Below are positions 10,660 through 18,698 of a DNA stretch of 64,000 nt, in pieces. Made by a program: the position numbers and the translations under genes. Positions within the stretch are counted from its first letter, which is position 1. Each line of letters begins with the position of its first letter. This DNA is from Xanthomonas translucens pv. cerealis (lineage in GTDB: Bacteria > Pseudomonadota > Gammaproteobacteria > Xanthomonadales > Xanthomonadaceae): NCBI RefSeq assembly GCF_006838285.1, contig NZ_CP038228.1:3038001-3102000 (forward strand), written 5' to 3'. The notes under the pieces were generated by a model that searched no databases, was not told the DNA's origin, and saw nothing but the letters and a program-made list of their open reading frames with translations.

Positions 10660-11304
10660 ATGCGCGCACCCTCGTCGATCATGCTGCTGCTCTGCCTGTG
10701 CGCCCCCCCCGCCGCCGCGCAGAAGGTCAATCGCTGCACCGGCGCCGACGGCGCCACGGTGTTCAGCGACCGCCGTTGCGAAGACCTGGGCGCGATCGAC
10801 CGGTTGCCGCCGCGCACCGCGCCCAGTACCGCCAGCGAAGGCGCCAGCGGCCTGTACCGGCCGCAATGCGTGCGCCGGCTCAGCGAACTGGCACAGCAGA
10901 TCCGCACTGCGGTGGACGCGCGCGACGTCAATCGCCTGTCCACGCTGTACTGGTGGAACGGCGTCTCGAACGACGCGGCGCGGCCTATCCTCGACCGCCT
11001 CGATGCGATCACCCGGCGGCCGCTGGTCGCGATCGTGCCGGTGCTGGCGCAAGCGTCGGCACCGATGGATCCGGCCCCTGTCATGCCGACGACATCCGCG
11101 GCCTCGGCCGCGCGGGATGCGCCCGACGCCATGTCTGCGACACCGCAGGCCGCGACCGGTACCGCTCCCGGCGCCAGCGCCACGCCGCCGCGTGCACGCG
11201 CCACCGGCTTGCGCCTGGAGCAGACCCTCGCCGGTAGCGCCACGCCGACAGCGACCGTGCTGCGCCTGCGCCGGCAGTACAACTGCTTCTGGATCAGTTT
11301 CTAG
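10660..11304 (+). CDS. Secreted DUF4124-domain protein
   Basis: A 214-residue protein with a Sec-type signal (hydrophobic IMLLLCLCAPPAAA, likely cut before QKVN). A short DUF4124-like N-terminal domain follows (NRCTGADGATVFSDRRCE, residues about 22-45). After that come a helical stretch with one conserved-looking Cys and a low-complexity Ala/Pro/Thr region (about 125-180). DUF4124 proteins are common in gamma-proteobacteria and lack a defined function. It is probably periplasmic. It stands alone between REP clusters. Confidence 0.75.
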   Translation: MRAPSSIMLLLCLCAPPAAAQKVNRCTGADGATVFSDRRCEDLGAIDRLPPRTAPSTASEGASGLYRPQCVRRLSELAQQIRTAVDARDVNRLSTLYWWNGVSNDAARPILDRLDAITRRPLVAIVPVLAQASAPMDPAPVMPTTSAASAARDAPDAMSATPQAATGTAPGASATPPRARATGLRLEQTLAGSATPTATVLRLRRQYNCFWISF

Positions 11305-11340
11305 CGCGCTTGCGGCTTGCAGCCCCGCCATCGGCGAAGC

Positions 11341-11432
11341 GTTGCAGGAGCGACTCGGGGTGGCCTGGTGCCATCCGTCGCGAGCGCATTGCCTGGAATG
11401 CGCGTCGCGACTGAAGTCGCTCCCGTCGCCAG
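11341..11432. repeat. REP-type palindrome pair
   Basis: GCAGGAGCGACTCGGGGTGG (11344 onward) and, inverted, GCGTCGCGACTGAAGTCGCT (11401 onward) flank about 35 bp of unrelated sequence between the convergent DUF4124 and Nudix genes. Same family as 10290-10515. It may act as a bidirectional mRNA 3' end. Confidence 0.7.
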
Positions 11433-11435
11433 CGC

Positions 11436-12392
11436 TCAGGCCGCGTCCACGTCCATCGGCCACAAGCCTCGGATCGCAGCGATGCCCTGGCCGCCATGGC
11501 GGCGCGCTTCGGCGATCTGCGCCGGCAACAGGCCGCCGATCGGGTACAGCGGCAACGCCACTTCCTCGCGCAGACGTTCGAACGCCTCCCAGCCCAGCGG
11601 CGCGGCGCCGGGATGGCTAGCGGTGGCCGCCAGTGGGCCGACCACCGCGAAATCGCAGCCGAGCCGCTGCGCCGCCTGCAGTTCCTCCAGGCGATGGCAG
11701 GACGCGGCGACGCAGTGCGCCGGCGGACGCGCGTCGAACTGCGCCAGCTGCTCCGACCCCAGATGCACGCCGACGCCCAAGTCCTGCGCCAGCGCCAGAT
11801 CGCGATTGACCAGCACCTGCGCGCCGCGCGCCGCACACAGCGCCGCCGCGGCCCGCGCCAGCGGCTGCCATTGCGCCACCGGCAGGCTGCGCGCGCGCAG
11901 TTGCACGCGCTGCACGCCGCCTTGCAGCGCGCGCTCCAGCGCCGCCAGCCAGCGCTCGGGATCGACCGGCTCCGGCGTCACCAGATAGCGATCGGGCTGG
12001 CGCAGCATCGCCACCACCGGCTGGTCGGCCGGCGGCATCGCGTAGCGGTCCAGCTTGTCCGGCGCCACCCAGGTCAGCGCCTGGCCTTCGCGACCGCGCG
12101 CATTGCCCTTCCACGACAGCACCTGGCGCATCTCCAGGCGCAGCCGCTTGTCCGGATAGCGCTGCGGCACCTCGATCAGCTGCGCGCCGACCGTCGCCTC
12201 GATGCCCAGCTCCTCCTGCAGCTCGCGCACCAGGGCCTGCTTGGAGGTCTCGCCCGGCTCGCGCTTGCCGCCGGGGAACTCCCACAGGCCGGCGAGATCG
12301 CGGCCCTCGGTACGCCGGGCCAGCAAAATACGGCCGCGGGCATCGGTGATGACCCCGGCGACGACATGAATGGATCTGAGCGGTTCGGACAT
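11436..12392 (-). CDS. Nudix hydrolase (MutT) fused to a thiamine-phosphate-synthase-like domain
   Basis: A 318-residue two-domain protein. Residues about 1-135 are MutT-like with a complete Nudix box, GGKREPGETSKQALVRELQE followed by ELGI, consistent with 8-oxo-dGTP pyrophosphatase activity that limits mutagenesis. Residues about 145-310 form a TIM-barrel resembling ThiE/TenI (CDFAVVGPLAATASHPG, LPLYPIGGL). This fusion is widespread in gamma-proteobacteria, and the ThiE-like half usually lacks proven TPS activity. In relatives the gene lies next to secA; here the AT-rich island separates them. ATG 12392 gives the family N terminus. Confidence 0.92.
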   Translation of the reverse strand: MSEPLRSIHVVAGVITDARGRILLARRTEGRDLAGLWEFPGGKREPGETSKQALVRELQEELGIEATVGAQLIEVPQRYPDKRLRLEMRQVLSWKGNARGREGQALTWVAPDKLDRYAMPPADQPVVAMLRQPDRYLVTPEPVDPERWLAALERALQGGVQRVQLRARSLPVAQWQPLARAAAALCAARGAQVLVNRDLALAQDLGVGVHLGSEQLAQFDARPPAHCVAASCHRLEELQAAQRLGCDFAVVGPLAATASHPGAAPLGWEAFERLREEVALPLYPIGGLLPAQIAEARRHGGQGIAAIRGLWPMDVDAA

Positions 12393-12608
12393 GGCGCAAG
12401 CTTGCCGCCTTCGGCGGTGCCAGCGCAATGCACGCGATTCACATCGCCGCCGATCCGCGCATCACGGCAGCGCTCTGCGCGCATTCGGCCAACGCACGGC
12501 GAGGCGGCGGCTGGGACGACGTGGCGGCAACGACGAAACCGCGCGCATGCGGTCATGCCAGCGAACACCAAGGTCGGGGCCGACGCAGCGAGAATGCCGG
12601 CACCTCGC

Positions 12609-12982
12609 TCACCCCGGCAAGGCGTGACCGATCCGCCACAGCACCCCGCCCGGATCGTGCAGACTGACGTCGCGCATGCCCCAGGGCCGATCCTCCGGCA
12701 CGCCGACGCGCGCGCCGTAGCGGCCGGCCAGATCGGCGGCATCAAGCCGCCGCCACCAGGCATCAGCATCCTCCACCCAAAGATGCAGCATCAGGTTGTG
12801 CCCCAACCCCTGGTCGTAGAAATCCTGCAGCAGGAACGCACAGCGCTCGCAGTGGCGGAAGCAGTCAGCCCCGGACCGATCTCCTCGGGCACGAACCCCA
12901 CTTCCCGATAGAACTGCACGGACAGCGCGTAATCGCGCGCCGACAAGAACACCTTCAATTCAAGACTGGAGGAAAAAATCAT
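12609..12982 (-). pseudogene. VOC-family (glyoxalase/bleomycin-resistance fold) protein, frameshifted
   Basis: Two frames together make one VOC domain. From ATG 12982 the first reads FSSSLELKVFLSARDYALSV and on through EEIGPG. The other frame continues ADCFRHCERCAFLLQDFYDQ to the stop at 12609. The switch falls at a run of four C on the + strand (12869-12872); one more base would restore a single 125-residue protein. An excellent Shine-Dalgarno (AAAGGAGGT) precedes the ATG, inside the 3' end of the adjacent ABC-transporter gene, and the two genes overlap by 23 bp. It is either a true pseudogene or a homopolymer sequencing error. Confidence 0.75.
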
Positions 12983-15047
12983 AATTCTGACCCACCTCCT
13001 TTGCCTGCCCCCCTACCATTGTTAATACTCTATCAGCACTTGCAATAGTTTGGGGACGATGAGCAACAATGACTCGAGTCAAACTTAACATTTTAATAGA
13101 AGCATTGACCTGACTTTCCTTCACAACATCAAGACTACTTGTTGCTTCATCAAGAAAAATTATCTTCGGGTTTCTATATAATGCACGAGCCAAGATAACT
13201 CGTTGTCTTTGACCTCCCGAGAGCGCACTTCCCATATCACCAATCAGACTTTTGTACTGCATAGGCATTGACGCGATATCGTCATCAACAGCAGCCAAGC
13301 GAGATGCCCATTCCACTCGCTCCTGATCATGGTTCGGATCAAAGAAGCTAATGTTCTCACCAATAGTTCCAACAAATAACTGATCGTCCTGCATTACAGC
13401 CCCCACAACATCTCTCATACTTGACGCACCATATCGATTGATATCCAGTCCTCCAACCAAAATGGTACCCTCAGTCGGAGTCAGCAAACCGAGCATCAAT
13501 TTCATTAACGTGCTCTTTCCGCACCCAGAAGCGCCGACAATCGCAACAGACTCACCTGGAGCAATATTAAGGCTACAATCACGCACGATCCATGGCTCCC
13601 CCTCGGCATACCGAAATGATACATTTTTAACCTCAACCGAGCCTTTCGTGGGCGGCGAAGCACCAACTGAAATAAATTTTTCCGGTTTTTCCAACGTTAT
13701 ATCAGCAAGACGCTCACAATGCACGCCAAGCATTTTGAAGTCAAAATAATTATTAACGAGCACTGCAACTCGCTGAGCAAATATTTCATTGTAAGCCAGG
13801 TAAGCAACAAGCATTCCCACAGAAAACGAGGAACTCAAGACAACAGTCGCGCCCACCCAAATTATAAATATTCTTGAAATTCCGAAAACGAATAAATTAG
13901 CAGAGTCCAGGATGGTATGAAAACGCCCCAAAACCACCTCGTGATTCACTGTGTCAGTCAAAAGATTGTCGAACGCTGCGTTTCGTATGCTCTCTTGACC
14001 ATTAACTTTAATGCTCTGCATTCCCCTAAGTGATTCAAAGAGATGCGTTTGTTGCGCTGCTGAGCAAGCAAGCTGAGCCTCGGTTCTACGATGGATGTGA
14101 CCATGTAGTAAAATTCTAATAATTATATACAACAAACACGTAGACGCCGAAATTGCCGCAAGTTTGACATTATAAAAAAACATGAGAACCAGGGCTGCAG
14201 TAGCCATGGCGCCATCGATTAGCGACTCGACAAACTGGGTTGTAAGCGTGCGCTGGATGGCCCCGATCGAAGAAATTCTTGAATTAATATCACCCAAATG
14301 ACGCCGTTCAAAGAATGACATCGGCAGATGCAGAACGTGTGTGAATACGTTCCGCATCCATTTCATCCCAAGCTGTGATGAAACGTAAACAACTGCTGCC
14401 CCTCTGATCTGAGCTATTGCAACCTGGAGGACAAGCGCTATCGAAAACCCGGCTCCCAGAGTTAGCAACAAGCCAGAATCTCCGGAAACAAGAACTTGAT
14501 CAATCACCCATTGCATAAAAAATGGTGCTAGCACAACAAAAACTTGCAACGATACAGAAAGAAGCAAAATTTGAGCAGCAATTCTCTTTAACCCTCGTAC
14601 CCCACCGGTTAATTGAACCAAATTAACGCGCTCCGGCTCCGGCTCAGAACCAAGCGAAGATGTTGCAGAAAATTCAACTGCAATCCCAGTAAATTTTGAT
14701 GAAAACGACTCAGCGGATATCTTTAGCTTACCAGCAGACGGATCCAGAATAATAAACGAAGACTTCTCGATCCCGGAGAGAACGACGAAATGATTCATCT
14801 CCCAATGCAAAATACAAGGAAGTTTTAGTTTTCGTAAGCTAACAGGCTCAAGGCGGACAGGTCGCGCTGCGAGACCTATTTCTCTCCCGATCTGGATCAT
14901 TCTACGGAGACTTAGCCCTTTGAGCGAACCAGGAAACGCTGCCCTCAATGTTCGAAGATTGTGTCGCCCGCCATTAGCGCGCGAAATCATTGCTAAACAC
15001 GCCAGACCGCATTCGGATGCTTCTGATTGAAGAATAATTTCGGACAT
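12960..15047 (-). CDS. Peptidase C39-containing ABC exporter (leader-cleaving peptide transporter)
   Basis: A 695-residue fused protease-exporter of the CvaB/LagD type. Residues about 1-125 are a C39 cysteine peptidase: catalytic Cys in QSEASECGLACLAMI, His in NHFVVL, Asp in ILDPSAGK. Residues about 150-440 are the transmembrane domain. Residues about 480-695 are the ATPase, with Walker A GASGCGKST, signature LSGGQRQR and Walker B IIFLDEAT. Such proteins cut precursors after a double-Gly-type motif while exporting them. The 45-aa gene upstream ends its leader in Gly-Ala, a fitting substrate. Start ATG 15047 lies 22 bp after the preceding stop. Visibly AT-rich codon use, unlike the flanks. Confidence 0.95.
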   Translation of the reverse strand: MSEIILQSEASECGLACLAMISRANGGRHNLRTLRAAFPGSLKGLSLRRMIQIGREIGLAARPVRLEPVSLRKLKLPCILHWEMNHFVVLSGIEKSSFIILDPSAGKLKISAESFSSKFTGIAVEFSATSSLGSEPEPERVNLVQLTGGVRGLKRIAAQILLLSVSLQVFVVLAPFFMQWVIDQVLVSGDSGLLLTLGAGFSIALVLQVAIAQIRGAAVVYVSSQLGMKWMRNVFTHVLHLPMSFFERRHLGDINSRISSIGAIQRTLTTQFVESLIDGAMATAALVLMFFYNVKLAAISASTCLLYIIIRILLHGHIHRRTEAQLACSAAQQTHLFESLRGMQSIKVNGQESIRNAAFDNLLTDTVNHEVVLGRFHTILDSANLFVFGISRIFIIWVGATVVLSSSFSVGMLVAYLAYNEIFAQRVAVLVNNYFDFKMLGVHCERLADITLEKPEKFISVGASPPTKGSVEVKNVSFRYAEGEPWIVRDCSLNIAPGESVAIVGASGCGKSTLMKLMLGLLTPTEGTILVGGLDINRYGASSMRDVVGAVMQDDQLFVGTIGENISFFDPNHDQERVEWASRLAAVDDDIASMPMQYKSLIGDMGSALSGGQRQRVILARALYRNPKIIFLDEATSSLDVVKESQVNASIKMLSLTRVIVAHRPQTIASADRVLTMVGGQAKEVGQNYDFFLQS

Positions 15048-15069
15048 TTTTGAGCAATAGTAGTTATTA

Positions 15070-16388
15070 TTAACGCGTCTTGTACTCACTAATAGCGCTT
15101 GGTCGCACACCAATCTCGTTCTCGTGAAGTAATCGACCATCAATATCAGTCGCAAGCAAAATGTATTTGCCCGTTGGCAAATAAAGCTTCGACCTATCAC
15201 TGGCGCTCCGCAATACAAACCGATCACTAGGTACTGAGCTCGAAGACTCTCTCAGGGGACGAGCCTCAATTAGGCATGGAAAGGTCAAATTGCAAATCGC
15301 AGCGCTGATCTCAACTGGCATCCTCACCCCCCCCAGACTTAACCAATTCGGCCGGCCAAATACTTCCACATTGGAGGGTAGCAGAACCGTCGCATCAAAT
15401 TGCCTTTCCTGTAAGCTCCAAGGCGTTCCATTTTCATTCACCAAGACTGAGGGCTCAGATGGCTTGAATTTTTTTAACAAGCTTTCCGCTATTTCTCGCG
15501 CTCGGCCAGAATTAGAGACCATGCTTGTCTGATCTATTGTTACCACTCTGTTTTTGGTAACCGCACTCAGTCTTGTTGCAAGCGTCCCCCCCCCCCCGCA
15601 CCCTGATCGTTCTTAGCGGCATGCCGATAACCAGCAACGATTAGTACTTTTGCCAAAGGATCATCTTTTAGAATTTTTAAAATATTTTTGGCTTGAGTAG
15701 ACTCGCGCTCTTCCTGTCCAGCATCAACCGCCGTATCGTAGCGTATGAGCGTAAAGCCAAGTGCCAGCGCCCTTCTTATAAGTTCGGAATAAATTGGCTC
15801 ATTCGTATACGAACCCGTGTCAAAATTGGCATATCCACGCTCGCCAACAGAAGCACCGTTCTCAGATAATGCTTCAAGTGCCAAATAGTGGTAACCTGAC
15901 TCCTTGAGCGCCGGAAGTATCGAGATTGGAAGCCAACGAGTCTCAGGAACGTGGTGCGCTTCGTTGATAATGAGTATCTTTTTATCTCGCGCAAGTTTCG
16001 AAATCGAAACATCTGCTTTTTTTAATTTCAAACAGCCTGTAGCTGGATATACCACCTCAATATTTGAATTTTGACTGTAACTCACAGGGAAAACACGGAT
16101 CGAAGAAAGGTAATCCCCCTGAAAACTTAAAACTGTGGCTAGGTTGTTGCCTGTTAGATCCCTAATATATCTAGAATGTTCATCTTGGCGCTCACCAATT
16201 CGCTCAAGCAACCTTTCAAGTATCTGCTGCTGCCTCAGAAGACCATTCTGTGAGAGTGCTTCCATTGCCTCACCCACTGTCGGACCCTCGCCCCGCTCAC
16301 TGTCATCTGGTGTGGCCTTAGCGTAATTCCGAAAAATGAACAGCGCCAAAAAGGCAATTAGAACCGAGCTCACAACTTTCATTTTCAT
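15070..16388 (-). CDS. Exported EreA/ChaN (Tiki-like) protein, interrupted at a G12 tract; possibly phase-variable
   Basis: From ATG 16388 the product starts with a signal sequence or anchor (VVSSVLIAFLALFIF), then a helical region, then a domain whose ILIINEAHHVPETR and HYLALEAL segments resemble the erythromycin-esterase/ChaN fold. Reading stops at 15567, just after a run of 12 G on the coding strand (15586-15597). The next frame continues convincingly (TLATRLSAVTKNRVV onward) to a stop at 15070. A tract of 10 or 13 G would give one protein of about 440 residues. The ATG overlaps the previous stop (ATGA), so it is translationally coupled. Its role in the peptide cluster is unknown; hydrolysis or immunity in the periplasm is a guess. 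Confidence 0.75.
15586..15597. repeat. Homopolymer tract, 12 C on + strand (12 G on coding strand)
   Basis: Twelve consecutive C residues lie inside the coding region of the EreA/ChaN-like gene. Frame arithmetic: ten or thirteen G keep the downstream frame open, while the twelve seen here end translation about 10 residues later. Long G tracts in coding sequence are typical slipped-strand phase switches. A sequencing error is the plain alternative. Confidence 0.9.
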
Positions 16389-16603
16389 TCTTCCGCGAAG
16401 ATTGAGGACATGGACACCTTATTTAATTCCCCAGGCACCTTATCAAGAAAATAAGAAAAATTTGCGCCCAATATTACGGATTCAGCTCTTTCAATAGCAT
16501 AATGCGCCTCAGCATTATTTACCTCATCTAGATAAGTTTCATACATCAACCGATGCTGATTAAGCTCATTTATAAGCGGGAAATTATCTCTAGGCTTTTG
16601 CAT
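16385..16603 (-). CDS. Small conserved-context protein of unknown function, 72 aa
   Basis: I do not recognise this family. The product (from ATG 16603, MQKPRDNFPLINELNQH) is mostly charged and predicted helical, has no Cys, signal peptide or membrane segment, and ends SSIFAEE. It overlaps the ATP-grasp stop by 14 bp and the next ATG by 4 bp (ATGA), so it is tightly embedded in the operon and probably co-translated. It might be an accessory or recognition subunit for the maturases. An upstream ATG (16624) would add seven residues and deeper overlap. Confidence 0.65.
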   Translation of the reverse strand: MQKPRDNFPLINELNQHRLMYETYLDEVNNAEAHYAIERAESVILGANFSYFLDKVPGELNKVSMSSIFAEE

Positions 16604-17585
16604 AAGCCACAACCTTGCTCGCAATTGACTGAGTTACTGGAATTCCGGTCTCTCTCTCAACATAACCCCATTGCCCCGAATGGTTAACCTCAAAGAAAAC
16701 CAGATCCCCACGCCTATCAATAGCCATGTCAATAGCAGCATAGCGGAGATTCATCGCACTTGTAAGTTGACGGATTTTGCTTATTGTCGTTTCATCCAGC
16801 GAAAACTTGAAGTAATGTTTTTTAGAAATTAATGATCTGGAGTCAACGTCATCACCACCAGAAATACGCATTCCAGCGCAATAGACTTCTCCATCAACAA
16901 AGTAGACTCGAAGCTCGATTTCTTTGTCAACTAATGATTGATAAAGTGATGGTGAACTGGCAATATTGCTCGAATAAATTGCGAGGTTGGCGCAATCAAT
17001 TTTTCTTGCGAAGAGCAGACGATCTGCGCACTCCCGAGGATGCCCAGAGGATATCTGCTTGACAATTATTTCGCCATACTCGGCGATGAACTCTTCTACA
17101 TCCCGCCGCCGATTGGTAACCAAAGAATCCGGGACCTTGAATCCACACAACGTCGCAACCTTCAACTGAGTTAGGCGGTTGTTCGTTGAGGCTATCGCGT
17201 CCAATGAATTCATCCACACTGCACCACTTAACTGAGTTATTATATAACCAATATAGTATTTCCACTGATGATAGGTCAAGTTCTGCGCTGTCGCGATCTC
17301 CGGCATCTCCTCAACAGGAAATCCTCGAGACCAGACTGAGCGTATTTCTCTAATATTGAAATCCTTTCTCTTGCCAGATACACTGCCGATCAGCGTTGTA
17401 TCATTGCCATCCTTGATGATAGTTGTGGCAAATGAATTCCGGAGATCATTGAGCGTGACAACGATTGGCATTCCACCGAGCCAACATATTTGCGCGATGA
17501 GGCTCTCAATATTATGCTCATAGTCTCGTGCAAAAAGCAAAATCTTATTATCTTGCGAATAACGCATTTTGATAGGATTCATCAT
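16590..17585 (-). CDS. ATP-grasp peptide ligase (graspetide / grasp-with-SPASM type)
   Basis: A roughly 331-residue ATP-grasp enzyme of the RiPP-ligase (MvdC/MvdD, GwsG) group. The nucleotide-binding start STNNRLTQLKVATLCGF, the strand EIIVKQISSG and the metal-binding end FFEVNHSGQWGYVERETG match that group. These enzymes phosphorylate a side-chain carboxylate of a precursor and let a Ser/Thr hydroxyl or Lys amine attack it, forming macrocyclic esters or amides. The start is uncertain: ATGs at 17585, 17582 and 17567 all overlap the SPASM gene end (17548), and none has a clear ribosome-binding site. Next to a SPASM-type gene and a precursor, its role is peptide maturation. Confidence 0.88.
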   Translation of the reverse strand: MMNPIKMRYSQDNKILLFARDYEHNIESLIAQICWLGGMPIVVTLNDLRNSFATTIIKDGNDTTLIGSVSGKRKDFNIREIRSVWSRGFPVEEMPEIATAQNLTYHQWKYYIGYIITQLSGAVWMNSLDAIASTNNRLTQLKVATLCGFKVPDSLVTNRRRDVEEFIAEYGEIIVKQISSGHPRECADRLLFARKIDCANLAIYSSNIASSPSLYQSLVDKEIELRVYFVDGEVYCAGMRISGGDDVDSRSLISKKHYFKFSLDETTISKIRQLTSAMNLRYAAIDMAIDRRGDLVFFEVNHSGQWGYVERETGIPVTQSIASKVVAYAKA

Positions 17586-18417
17586 GAGGGTCGTATATAC
17601 ACATTGTAGGCTCGCTACTAATGTCACTTGGGTCTACTCTCTCCACAAAACTATGAAGACAGGCGAGCCTTAATTCGCACGAGCCACAACGCACGCGCTT
17701 GGCCTTACGATTGCTAATATGACGCTGATATGCCTCTCCCGAAATTATTCCATCAAGGCCCGTTACATCAATGGCCCCCAACACGAAGTGCTTCTCGTTA
17801 ACGTGAGGCGTTACGTTGCCTAATGCGTCAATAAAAATTGTACCTACCGACTCCACATAATTCATCAATACAATCATTGTACGATAGTCAACCCGCAAAA
17901 GGTCGCGATTATTTTTTAATTTAACCGGCCTCCTTGTTGCAACGTGATCGCCCAATTTACTAAATACCTTAGAGTAAATCCCGCCTGATACTTCACCCGC
18001 AAGTTCATATGAAAGGGCATACTTCCTCATAAGACCTGCAAAATCAAGATTGGCATCCGCATTTAAAATGACAACATGCCTTACCAGATAAGCGAGCTCA
18101 TCTTTTTCCAGCAGATGTCTTAGACGTCGATAATTATCCACGCTACCCAGCACTACCAAATTTGAAATCGGAGAAATATTAGGCGTAGTGGCTTGGACAG
18201 TGTATGGCAACCACTTCGATTCATTTTCTCTCTGCAGATATCCGGCAGAAATCAGCTTTTCTGCCGTTCTGAGCTCAATGTCCCCCTTAGGTTCCCGATT
18301 CCCAGTGCCAAACTCTGCTACGAAGAGTGGCGCACGAATAAGCTTGCCTAAAGCCATGTGATAGAGGGCCACGCGTTTGCTCCCCTCCACCAGCACTACA
18401 TTGTCCCCGAATCGCAT
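17548..18417 (-). CDS. SPASM-domain peptide maturase, grasp-with-SPASM type
   Basis: A 289-residue protein. The C-terminal Cys cluster RCGSCELRLAC (CX2CX5C) is followed by a Cys in TMCIYDPHDESY, which matches the SPASM-like end of GwsS proteins. No CX3CX2C radical-SAM cluster is present anywhere, as in GwsS, so it is not a complete radical SAM enzyme and may bind an iron-sulfur or zinc centre and present substrate. The N-terminal VVLVEGSKRVALYHM resembles the start of that family. It lies downstream of the precursor after a terminator and overlaps the ATP-grasp gene. Confidence 0.75.
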   Translation of the reverse strand: MRFGDNVVLVEGSKRVALYHMALGKLIRAPLFVAEFGTGNREPKGDIELRTAEKLISAGYLQRENESKWLPYTVQATTPNISPISNLVVLGSVDNYRRLRHLLEKDELAYLVRHVVILNADANLDFAGLMRKYALSYELAGEVSGGIYSKVFSKLGDHVATRRPVKLKNNRDLLRVDYRTMIVLMNYVESVGTIFIDALGNVTPHVNEKHFVLGAIDVTGLDGIISGEAYQRHISNRKAKRVRCGSCELRLACLHSFVERVDPSDISSEPTMCIYDPHDESYQNALFAR

Positions 18418-18429
18418 AAGTTGTCATCC

Positions 18430-18462
18430 AAAAAAGAAGGGTGGGCGCTTGACCGCCCACCC
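18430..18462 (-). terminator. Intrinsic terminator after the precursor gene
   Basis: On the minus strand GGGTGGGCG pairs with CGCCCACCC (9 bp; plus-strand 18439-18447 with 18454-18462) and is followed by TTCTTTTTTGG. It begins 17 bp after the precursor stop and ends about 13 bp before the SPASM start. Partial termination would make precursor mRNA exceed maturase mRNA. Confidence 0.8.
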
Positions 18463-18478
18463 CTGTGGATCTTATGTA

Positions 18479-18616
18479 TCAGTCACAGCCGGTCGACCAC
18501 CTGCCGGTCGAGCGGATATAGACGTTGGTCGGCACCTGGCCCGGCTTACACTCCTCCATTGCGCCGGCGATTTCGTCCAGCTGATCGTCCTTAATTTCTA
18601 CAATATCGTTATCCAT
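18479..18616 (-). CDS. RiPP precursor peptide, 45 aa, Gly-Ala leader end
   Basis: A 45-codon gene with a strong ribosome-binding site (AAAAGGAG, 8 nt before ATG 18616). Residues 1-19 are an acidic leader ending DDQLDEIAGA, the pattern C39 peptidases cut after. The predicted 26-residue core (20-45) begins MEECKPGQVP, contains Cys23 and Cys44, hydroxyl residues at 30, 36, 37, 41 and 42, a repeated Ser-Thr-Gly (36-38 and 41-43) around Arg-Trp, acids at 21, 22 and 45, and Lys24. These offer donor and acceptor side chains for ATP-grasp ester or amide rings and one possible disulfide. Neighbouring maturases and a C39 exporter support the call. The modified product is unknown. Confidence 0.85.
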   Translation of the reverse strand: MDNDIVEIKDDQLDEIAGAMEECKPGQVPTNVYIRSTGRWSTGCD

Positions 18617-18698
18617 GCAAAACTCCTTTTCATAGTTTGGCTCGATGTATCGCCTCGAACCTTGGCGTCAGCATGGCATTTACTGCCATAGCGGAATT

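Noticed and set aside
17548..18417. SPASM-type protein as a radical SAM enzyme
   Set aside because: No CX3CX2C motif in the translated sequence; only the C-terminal Cys group is present.
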